Part shown: piece after piece, positions 1 to 6,700 of the stretch | Layout of the letters: each line of letters opens with the position of its first letter | Position numbering within the stretch: position 1 is the stretch's first letter | DNA from: Spirochaetales bacterium | Lineage (GTDB): Bacteria; Spirochaetota; Spirochaetia; SZUA-6; DRHE01 | NCBI GenBank assembly: GCA_011049745.1 | Contig: DRHE01000026.1 | Location: 1-8,388, forward strand | Direction: 5' to 3' | Length of the DNA stretch: 8,388 nt | The notes under the pieces: model-generated | Database searches by the model: none | What the model was told of the DNA's origin: nothing | The model's input: the letters and a program-made list of their open reading frames with translations, nothing else | Made by a program: the position numbers and the translations under genes

Positions 1-145
1 CACTGCGCGAACGTTTCGGGGAAGATCCTCGATGAAGCATTACTTTAGTTACACGCCCGGCGAACTCCGGTTCCTCGGGAATGCCTCCTGACAATTCTTT
101 ACCGCACCGAGAGTGAAGGCACTACGCCTTGATTACCTCTAAAAA

Positions 146-219
146 CGGCTCATAGATCTTTTCAGCGCCCAACTTCAGTCAATTTACTCTTTTTTTGCTC
201 GTTTTTAATGCGGCTCATA
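146..219. repeat. 9-bp direct repeat CGGCTCATA, two copies 65 bp apart
   Basis: CGGCTCATA occurs exactly at 146-154 and again at 211-219, upstream of the sigma-54-type promoter. Both copies are in the same orientation. The T-rich stretch between them could bend. Two identical boxes upstream of a sigma-54 promoter could be sites for an enhancer-binding activator, but a pair of 9-mers can also arise by chance, and activator sites are more often inverted repeats. The copies are seen directly; the role is a guess. Confidence 0.3.
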
Positions 220-233
220 ACCATGTTAATTGT

Positions 234-250
234 TTGGCATGTCTTTTGCA
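234..250 (+). promoter_or_regulatory. Sigma-54 (RpoN) type -24/-12 promoter
   Basis: TTGGCATGTCTTTTGCA matches the RpoN consensus TTGGCAC(G/A)-N4-TTGC(A/T) at every strongly conserved base. The GG of the -24 element (236-237) and the GC of the -12 element (248-249) have the required spacing. Transcription would begin near 261, about 23 nt before the GTG start at 284. Such promoters depend on an AAA+ enhancer-binding activator, so the downstream pair would be switched on by a specific signal. No activator gene lies in the window. Confidence 0.7.
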
Positions 251-252
251 TT

Positions 253-274
253 AATCTTAATGGAATCTTAATGG
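253..274 (+). repeat. Perfect 11-bp tandem repeat in the 5' leader
   Basis: AATCTTAATGG occurs twice back to back at 253-263 and 264-274. The second copy runs into the Shine-Dalgarno sequence GGAGG (273-277) of the next gene. The repeat covers the predicted sigma-54 transcription start. It may be a recent duplication, or a site affecting start-site choice or translation. It contains two out-of-frame ATGs (260 and 271) with very short reading frames. Confidence 0.6.
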
Positions 275-283
275 AGGCAAATC

Positions 284-610
284 GTGTTTGATACCATCTT
301 CGCTTGCTACCTTGTTTCGATCAAGCTTGAAAAAGAGTACCGGGATTGTGCCTACTGGATTATGAACCAGGCGAAACCCGCCGGCTTTCTGGGGATGAGT
401 GTTGTAGAGATAGCAGAGGCTTCAAGCTTTTCTGAGGTTATGGTACTGTTGACTCTCAAGGCAATGGAGGCTACAGAGCCGGTGGCCCTGGTCAGGGGTG
501 AAGAAGGAAATTTTGTCTTTGATTATCCGCCAAAGGCTGTCAGCTATGTCAGGCATTTTGTGAACGCCCTGAGCAATGCCCGGGAGTTCCTTACTAATGA
601 CTGTTTATAG
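284..610 (+). CDS. Hypothetical protein, probable winged-helix domain (108 aa)
   Basis: I do not recognise this family. The gene starts with GTG at 284, with GGAGG six bases upstream (273-277), which is a clear start signal. Residues about 38-82 read like a winged helix-turn-helix: a helix beginning S39-V-V-E-I-A-E-A, a second helix with regularly spaced hydrophobics (S50-E-V-M-V-L-L-T-L-K-A-M-E), then a G-E-E-G turn and strand F77-V-F-D like a beta wing. There is no signal peptide or membrane segment, so it should be cytoplasmic. The stop is 16 nt before the PrsW-family gene, so the two are probably co-transcribed from the sigma-54-type promoter. It could be a small DNA-binding regulator or a protein-protein adaptor. 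The function is not assigned. Confidence 0.7.
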   Translation: MFDTIFACYLVSIKLEKEYRDCAYWIMNQAKPAGFLGMSVVEIAEASSFSEVMVLLTLKAMEATEPVALVRGEEGNFVFDYPPKAVSYVRHFVNALSNAREFLTNDCL

Positions 611-626
611 GAAAAGGTAGAAAATA

Positions 627-1736
627 TTGGGAATACTGATATTTGATTTTGTTGCCGCAGTATTGTGGATATTTTTCCTTACCCGCCTGGATCCTAACCG
701 AAAAGACAAGAAGAGTGTTTCCAGGCTCATTAAATTTTTCCTGGCCGGGCTTTTGAGTGTAATCCCGACACTGCTTCTCTATGAGATTTTGATCTTTGAT
801 TACATTGATAGTGGATCATGGGTACTTTATTCTATAATTGAGGAATTCCTCATTGTTGGACCTGTTGAGGAGTTTTCCAAGTTTATCATTTTTTTCCTTT
901 TCAGCCGCAAACTAAAATCCACCAGGGAACCTATAGACGTTATTCTGCAGGCAGGCGCGGTTGCTCTTGCCTTTGCCACTGTGGAAAATATCTTCTATGG
1001 CACTTTTGTCCACCCGGATATACTATTTTTCCGCTGGCTCTTTTGTGCAACAGGTCACCTGGCCTACTCCAGCATCTGGGCTTTCTACTGCATTGCCGTG
1101 TACTATGGAAACAATAGCAACAAAAGCCGGCATAATTATCTGCTTATTATTTTCTCTATCTTTCCTGCGGCTTTTCTGCACGGCTTGTACAACTTTATGC
1201 TCGATATGGGGCTGCCTTTGGGAGCCTTGCTGGTGTCTGCTATTGCTCTTTCCCTGGCGTATTGCATATATAGGATTCTGCTTAAAACCTCACCCTACAG
1301 GCTGTTCACGCCGGCAGAATACAAACAGGCAATTCCGGTTATGCTTCAGGGATTAAAGCGGAATCCGGGAAGCGTGGTGCTTAACAGAAGGCTGGCGCTC
1401 TTTTATCTGCATACCGGCGACTACCGGAAGTCCCTTAAGCATCTGGAACGCTGCCGGAAGATCAGTCCGAACAACGCTTACGTGAAAAGCATAAAAGCAG
1501 TGGCGCTGATAATGGACGGGAAAATTGAACGGGGAGAAAATCTGCTTAGCCGGTCTTTCCGGCGAATGGACTCCCCGGCTCGCTGGATTTTCAAGCGCAA
1601 CATCAAAAGAATGCTCAGTGATACCACCGATGGCAGCCCGCAGATGAAAGCGGAGCAGAGGTACAACCGCTTCTTTGTGGATCACTTTTTCAGTTATGAT
1701 ACCGCTTTGAGTACAGCTTCGATAAATGAAAATTAG
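627..1736 (+). CDS. PrsW-family intramembrane protease with C-terminal TPR-like repeats
   Basis: This is a 369-residue membrane protein. The N-terminal 220 residues are strongly hydrophobic, with about seven or eight membrane segments beginning at residue 2. They carry the PrsW-family signatures: E81-E82-x-x-K85, the segment E120-N-x-x-Y124, H144, and H185-x-x-x-N189. In this family the Glu and His residues form a metal-dependent or glutamic-type active site in the membrane. Bacillus subtilis PrsW makes the first cut in anti-sigma factor RsiW. Residues about 245-315 form one or two TPR-like helix pairs (L-A-L-F-Y-L-H-T-G-D-Y-R-K-S-L and a following A-V-A-L-I-M-D-G-K-I), probably cytoplasmic and used for partner binding. 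The start is TTG at 627, with AAGG (614-617) nine bases upstream; no ATG lies nearby in frame. The substrate is unknown. It probably shares a transcript with the preceding small gene. The link to the adjacent BREX operon is only positional. Confidence 0.8.
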   Translation: MGILIFDFVAAVLWIFFLTRLDPNRKDKKSVSRLIKFFLAGLLSVIPTLLLYEILIFDYIDSGSWVLYSIIEEFLIVGPVEEFSKFIIFFLFSRKLKSTREPIDVILQAGAVALAFATVENIFYGTFVHPDILFFRWLFCATGHLAYSSIWAFYCIAVYYGNNSNKSRHNYLLIIFSIFPAAFLHGLYNFMLDMGLPLGALLVSAIALSLAYCIYRILLKTSPYRLFTPAEYKQAIPVMLQGLKRNPGSVVLNRRLALFYLHTGDYRKSLKHLERCRKISPNNAYVKSIKAVALIMDGKIERGENLLSRSFRRMDSPARWIFKRNIKRMLSDTTDGSPQMKAEQRYNRFFVDHFFSYDTALSTASINEN

Positions 1737-1800
1737 CGATAATTAATAATACAATAGGTGATAGTATTTATAGACATAAACAGCTATTCAAGGAGAGTAT

Positions 1801-1842
1801 ATGATAGATCTTGTTTGGCAATTTTATGATAAAATGCTATAA
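1801..1842 (+). other. Possible 13-codon leader ORF with strong Shine-Dalgarno
   Basis: ATG at 1801 is preceded by AAGGAGAG (1790-1797) at ideal spacing and opens a frame encoding MIDLVWQFYDKML, then TAA at 1840-1842. It overlaps the predicted -35 and -10 elements of the BREX promoter. It could therefore be translated only from RNA starting further upstream, for example read-through from the PrsW-family gene. It may be a leader peptide, the relic of a gene start, or chance. It has no obvious attenuator hairpin. Confidence 0.25.
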
Positions 1843-1843
1843 A
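1815..1843 (+). promoter_or_regulatory. Sigma-70 type promoter for the BREX operon
   Basis: TTGGCA (1815-1820) and TATAAA (1838-1843) are separated by exactly 17 bp. Each differs from consensus at few positions. Transcription would start near 1850, giving a leader of about 44 nt to the ATG at 1894, or about 23 nt to the alternative TTG at 1873. It lies in the only sizeable gap before brxE, and the downstream genes are all coupled, so this is the best candidate for the main BREX promoter. Confidence 0.6.
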
Positions 1844-1893
1844 GAGGATGAAGTGGTGCTTTAAGGCCCAGATTGAAGACAGGTAAGATAATA

Positions 1894-2427
1894 ATGCCTC
1901 AGACCGAATATAAAACCATTGAAAAGATAACTCAAATCCGGGTCCTGGTTGCTTTCCTGGGTGAAAAGGAACAATACAACTGGTGGGACACTTCCTTTCT
2001 CGGGAAAATCGGCCTTGAATACCTTAAGCTCAATTTCCCCAGAACTGCTTTCCTGGCAGGCGTAACTTCAGTTTCAGAAGCAGCCAGGAGGCTTCACGAT
2101 GAGCGCATAGGAAAGGGGATAGTATATCACCTATTCCGCCTTCCTTTCAATATTGAAGAGCGGATTCATGAAATCCTTCGGGATATGAAGGATGAAAAGG
2201 CGAATCAACTAATAGCAGATAAAGAAGACTCCCTGGAACTACTTAAGGTATTTATTGACAGCGCCGTTGATGCACCGGAAGGGCCTGTGCAGATCGGGAC
2301 TACACCTAAGATTATCAGCGAGTTTTCAGTGCGAGAGCTGGCCAAACACTATGCTAATGCTTTTCAAGAAGATAAAAGAACCTTTCCTTATTTTAGTGAT
2401 AATAGAAACGAGAATAAACAATCATGA
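1894..2427 (+). CDS. brxE: BREX protein BrxE
   Basis: BrxE is a small protein found in a subset of BREX phage-defence loci, notably type 6, where it is the first gene. Its biochemical role is not established. The 177-residue product shows the pattern I associate with the family: an opening helix I-R-V-L-V-A-F followed by G23-E-K-E-x-Y-N-W-W31, then F48-P-R-T51, then H68-D-E-R-I-G73 and V77-Y-H-L-F-R-L-P84. The clustered Trp, His, Asp and Arg residues look like a conserved surface or active site, but none is proven. The C-terminal third is charged and variable. I chose ATG 1894, preceded by AGGTAAG. A TTG at 1873 with AAGG six bases upstream would add seven residues and is a real alternative. 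The stop overlaps the brxA start by 4 nt (ATGA), indicating translational coupling. There is no signal peptide or membrane segment. Confidence 0.8.
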   Translation: MPQTEYKTIEKITQIRVLVAFLGEKEQYNWWDTSFLGKIGLEYLKLNFPRTAFLAGVTSVSEAARRLHDERIGKGIVYHLFRLPFNIEERIHEILRDMKDEKANQLIADKEDSLELLKVFIDSAVDAPEGPVQIGTTPKIISEFSVRELAKHYANAFQEDKRTFPYFSDNRNENKQS

Positions 2428-3215
2428 GCAGTACATACACAACAGGTCTAATAAAAGGTTCCGGCCTGATTGATGAAACCCTCTCGCTTCTTGATCTGTG
2501 GGAACCGCAAACAGACGGTCGGAAGCTGGCAGACCTGGCGGTTGCAAAAAACGTCATTTCCAAAGCAACGGCCAAAAGAACGAAGGACATTGTGCGGGAG
2601 TTTTCGTACCGCTATTTAGTAGGCAGTGGTACGGCAGCCCCATATTTAAAAACGCTCGTTCAATCCAGTGTATCTTTGAACCGGTTAAAACAGATTCTTA
2701 TAATATACACATCAAGAGCGCATCCCATACTCTATGATTTCATCTTCCATGTTTATTGGGACAGGGTGAGAAACAACTGCGAGTATCTGGAAAACCGAGA
2801 CGCCCAAAGGTTTCTGCATCAGGCGCTGTTAAATGGAAATATTGATAACCGATGGACAGATGAAGTCATTAAAAAGATCTCAACCAGGCTGTTAACATGC
2901 CTGCGAGACTTCGACTACATTTCCGCCGACACGACTCTAAAGAGAAGAATAGTGCCCTATTCTATCTTGCCCCTTACAGCGATGTTTCTATCCCATGAAA
3001 TCCATTTTTCGGGTTTCAGCGACAACAGTATCCTGGAAAGCCCGGACTGGGCCCTGTTCGGTATCTTTGGCAAAGCTGATGTTGTCAACGTGTTGAAACA
3101 GGCTTCGAGAGACGAAGTGTTTATTCTGCAATATTCAGGAGATCTTTTACGTATATCCTGGAAGTACAATACTATGGAGGAATTGCTTCATGCCTTCACT
3201 CGAAGAGAGCTTTGA
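2424..3215 (+). CDS. brxA: BREX protein BrxA (DUF1819 family)
   Basis: BrxA is a core protein of several BREX types, and the homologue from Escherichia fergusonii is known to bind DNA. This 263-residue protein has the usual length of a little over 200 to 260 residues. Recognisable points are the N-terminal T-G-L-I-K-G-S-G-L-I-D-E-T-L block (residues 7-20), a helical basic region K51-R-T-K-D-I-V-R-E-F-S-Y-R-Y, a central R-A-H-P-I-L-Y-D-F segment around 98-106, and the C-terminal L211-F-G-I-F-G-K-A-D-V-V-N-V-L and I244-S-W-K-Y-N-T-M-E-E-L motifs. The fold is helical and soluble, with no membrane segment. The start codon sits inside the brxE stop (ATGA) and has only a weak ribosome site of its own, so it probably relies on coupling. 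The 3' end overlaps brxB by 26 nt. The older label of DUF1819 as a putative inner-membrane protein is not supported by this sequence. Confidence 0.88.
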   Translation: MSSTYTTGLIKGSGLIDETLSLLDLWEPQTDGRKLADLAVAKNVISKATAKRTKDIVREFSYRYLVGSGTAAPYLKTLVQSSVSLNRLKQILIIYTSRAHPILYDFIFHVYWDRVRNNCEYLENRDAQRFLHQALLNGNIDNRWTDEVIKKISTRLLTCLRDFDYISADTTLKRRIVPYSILPLTAMFLSHEIHFSGFSDNSILESPDWALFGIFGKADVVNVLKQASRDEVFILQYSGDLLRISWKYNTMEELLHAFTRREL

Positions 3216-3765
3216 AGAGCTTAAGCGCCAGATAAAGTATGCGCGCAGGCTGAGCAACACCGGAGACGACCCTGTATATTACCTTATCTTTCGGCCAGGC
3301 GAGATGATGAGAGTAAAGCAGCAGATGAAAGTCTGGACAGCGCGGCTGAAAAAAGAAGGATGGGACGTTCATACCCTTTCGCTGGCAGAAGTTGTTAACT
3401 CATTCCTGAGAAGCGCTCCTTTGAGAGAGTTCTGGCTCGAAGCGGAAAAAGAGAATCCCCTCGATTTTGAATCAATAAACACAACACTGCGTGAGGCGCT
3501 GCTCTATGATGATGTAATAACAGAAAGTGTACTTGAAAAGTTGAAGGAACTCGGCGGTAGAGCACAGACCGTTTTGCTCATTACGGACATAGAAGCCCTC
3601 CATCCATACATGCGCGTCGGCGCTATTGAGCAGAAACTCCAGGGCAAAGTGAGTTTGCCCACCGTGATCCTGTACCCGGGTATCAGGACCGGGAAATCCA
3701 GCTTAAAATTCTTAGGAATCTATCCTGAAGACGGTAATTACCGATCTATACATATCGGGGGATAA
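3190..3765 (+). CDS. brxB: BREX protein BrxB (DUF1788 family)
   Basis: BrxB is a small core component of BREX types 1, 5 and 6. Its exact activity is unknown, but it is required together with BrxC, PglX and PglZ in systems that have been tested. The product is 191 residues, the usual family size. Family-typical parts are Y30-Y-L-I-F-R-P-G-E-M-M40, a middle helical stretch ending in V128-L-L-I-T-D-I-E-A-L-H-P-Y-M-R-V (128-143), and the C-terminal L161-Y-P-G-I-R-T-G-K-S-S-L-K-F-L-G-I-Y block closing with D181-G-N-Y-R-S. ATG 3190 follows GGAGG at 3176-3180, nine bases away, inside the end of brxA. The stop is 13 nt before brxC. The G-I-R-T-G-K-S string is one residue short of a Walker A motif and is better read as the family's conserved sugar-fold-like C-terminal block than as an ATP site. 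Confidence 0.9.
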   Translation: MPSLEESFEELKRQIKYARRLSNTGDDPVYYLIFRPGEMMRVKQQMKVWTARLKKEGWDVHTLSLAEVVNSFLRSAPLREFWLEAEKENPLDFESINTTLREALLYDDVITESVLEKLKELGGRAQTVLLITDIEALHPYMRVGAIEQKLQGKVSLPTVILYPGIRTGKSSLKFLGIYPEDGNYRSIHIGG

Positions 3766-3778
3766 AGAGGGAAGAAAC

Positions 3779-6700
3779 ATGGAAAGAATAAGAGATTTGT
3801 TCAGTAAAACAAAGAAGATCGACCGCAGGATAGAAAAGGTAATCACCTACAGCACTACGGATGAGGAACAGCTGAAACAGGAAATTACCGAATATGTAGC
3901 CACCGAGAACCTGGAAAGGCAATTTGAATACCTGCTCGATCAACTTGACAGCGGGATAACCGGGAGCGGCATCTATGATATAGGGGTCTGGGTGTCCGGT
4001 TTCTACGGGTCAGGCAAGAGTTCTTTTACAAAATACCTGGGATTTGCCCTGGATCCGAACAAAAAGATAGAGGGTAAAGAGTTCTTGTACTGGTTGCAGG
4101 ACCAGTTTCCGTCACATCCGCTTCGTCAGCGCTTGAGTACTGTGGCAAAAACCCATCCTGTTGCGGTCATTATGCTGGACCTTGCCAGCGAACAGCTTGC
4201 CGGCGCCGCCATGGCGGAAATCTCCAGCGTTCTCTATTCAAAGGTTATGCAATGGGCGGGCTATTCCAAGGACAGAAAAGTGGCCTATTTGGAGCTTATG
4301 CTTGAGCGAGACGGGAGAAAAGATGCGTTCACAAAAAGGATAAAGGAACTTGGCAGAGGTGAGAGCTGGGAGCGGATTAGAGAGCAGCCACTCCTGGTAA
4401 AGACCTTCGCCTCCCAATTGGCCGCTGAGTTTTATCCGGAGCTCTGGCCCGATGCCCAATCATTCAATACAGTAAAGATCGACGAAGCGGTAATGGAGAA
4501 TGATCGGGTCAGGGAAATGCTTGATCTGGTGCGTCGGAAAAGTGGTCAGGATAATGTACTCTTCGTTATTGATGAGGTGGGACAATATGTGTCGGCTCGA
4601 GATGATCTAATCTTGAATCTGGATGGGCTGGCCAAGAACCTGAAAGAAATCGGAGGGGGAAAAGCCTGGTTGATTGCTACTGCCCAACAGACATTAACCG
4701 AAGACAGTCCTCATGCGCAGCTCAACACAGCCAAACTTTATAAATTGGCGGACAGGTTTCCAATAAAAATTGATCTTGAAGCCAGCGATATAAGAGAGAT
4801 CTGCTATAAGAGATTGTTGAGTAAATCCAAAACGGGGGATGAGACTCTTGCGGGACTGTACGATAGGTACGGCGAAAAGTTGAAACATTTAACCAAACTG
4901 GAAAACACGAGGTACTATAAATCCGATCTGGATAAGAAAGCCTTTTGCCAACTTTACCCCTTCTTACCACAACACTTCGACATACTTCTTCAGCTCCTGG
5001 GCAGGCTGGCAAAGACCAGCGGCGGTATCGGACTCCGTTCGGCAATAAAGATAATTCAGGATATCCTGGTGGACAGGAGCGGTTTGAGGGAAGGCGATAA
5101 ACTGCTGGCTGACCAAAAAGTCGGTAACCTGGCAACCACAGTAACCTTTTACGATACCCTGCGCCAGGACATTCAAAAATCATTCAGACACATAACAGAG
5201 GGAGTCGGCAAAGCCACGAAGGTTTTTGGGCCGGATTCGTTTCAGGAAAAAGCGGCCAAATCTGTTGCAGTTCTCCAGATATTGGAAGATTTTCCGGTTA
5301 GTAAAACAAATCTGTCAGCGCTCATGTACCCTGAGCTGGGTTCTGAAACATTGTTTGAGCAGGTCAAGAAAGCGGTTGATAATCTCATATCAGAGCCCTC
5401 TGTGCCCCTAAGCGAAATTGATGGAAGCCTGAGATTTATGAGCGAGGCGGTCAACGATTTGGAGAAAGAGCGTCAAAAGATTGTTCCTCTTGTATCAGAC
5501 ATACGGAGCATTCTTTATCGAACCTACCAGGATATTTTTAAATCCAGCCCTGCTGCGAGTCTGGAGAGTACTAAAAAAATCAACGCCGGTATGAAGTTCG
5601 CCTATTCCGAAAGAGACCAATCCTTTTTTGGAGACAAGGAAGAGATCCAATATGCAATCGTTTTGGTAGAAGAGAACGAGTATAAACGTATGCGTCAGGT
5701 CAAGGAGCAGGATTCTCGAGAAAACCAAAACAGTAACACCGTGTTTCTCATTGCCAGGAAAGATAAGGGGCTTGACGATCTGACTACAGAGCTCCACCGA
5801 TCCCAAAAAATCTATAATGATAATCGTTCCAGGGAAAAGGACAGAGAAGTCTCCGATTATCTAACCGGGCAGCGCCAGCGGGCAATGAGCCTGGGCTATG
5901 AGCTTTCATCAAAATTGAGGAGCTTGCTTCAAAAAGGCTCTTTTGTTTTCAGAGGCCAGCCCGAAGCAACCGACAGTTTGGGAAGCGATATTATTGGCTC
6001 GGTGAAAGCACACCTGGCTAAAGCGGCGGCAGAGATCTTCGATAAATATAAATATGCCCCCGTACAGGTTGATTCGGTAACAGCAGAAAAATTTTTGAAA
6101 ACAGATGATCTGTACAATATTGCCTCCAGGAACGACCCGCTCAACCTGGTAAAACGGGAAGGACCGAACGCGGACATAGACACCAGCCACCAGGCGCTGA
6201 CTGAAATTATCAATTATCTTCAGCAGCACGCACCGGTAGACGGACGAAAACTGCTCGATCATTTTTCTGTTGTACCTTTCGGATGGTCCAAGGACACAAC
6301 CAGGTACTGTGTGGCCGCCTTGCTCACAGCCGGGGAGCTCAAGCTAAAGATAAGCGGGCAGGACTTTGCTGGTCCGTCCCCGAATGCGATAGAGGGAATA
6401 AAAAATACCGTGAACTTCAATAAGGCTGGTATCTCCTTGAGAGGAGAGGATGACAGATCAACCAAAGAACAACGTTTAAAGGCCTGCGAACGACTAATTG
6501 CGCTAACAGGAGAAAAAGGTTTACCCCTGGAACAGGATATCAGCAAACAGGTGCTACGCCACTTTCCCGATATGCAGTCGGACTACAGTCAATTGGCTTT
6601 GAAACTTGAAAATCTGGAGCTCCCCGGTGTAGACCGTGCGCAGAGCTTGCATGAACGGATAACGGAGCTTCTGAAAGGTGATGCCTCTGATTCGGTTAAA

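Larger units (their letters stand above)
1..283. other. Left-edge non-coding / regulatory stretch
   Basis: I see no convincing gene here. All frames are short. One + frame reads L-R-E-R-F-G-E-D-P-R then a stop at 33-35, which could be the tail of a gene lying left of the window. Another + frame stays open from the edge to a stop at 89-91, and one minus-strand frame is open from 121 to the edge. None has enough length to choose between them. A small hairpin, AAGGC-ACTAC-GCCTT (116-130), lacks a T-run and is not a good terminator. T-rich tracts lie at about 188-207. The right end holds the promoter and repeats annotated separately. Confidence 0.5.

Noticed and set aside
116..130. AAGGC-ACTAC-GCCTT hairpin as an intrinsic terminator
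   Set aside because: The stem is only 5 bp and no T-run follows it on either strand at the right distance.
961..1356. 131-codon + ORF inside the PrsW-family gene in another frame
   Set aside because: It is Leu/Cys/Trp-rich out-of-frame translation of membrane-segment DNA, and the PrsW frame shows the conserved motifs.
3679..3702. G-I-R-T-G-K-S in BrxB as a Walker A motif
   Set aside because: Only three residues separate the first Gly from G-K-S, where four are needed, and no Walker B strand follows. The string belongs to the conserved C-terminal DUF1788 block.
4722..5183. 153-codon minus-strand ORF inside brxC
   Set aside because: It lies wholly opposite the intact brxC frame, has a Cys/Arg/Pro-rich composition typical of antisense shadows, and has no ribosome site or family resemblance.
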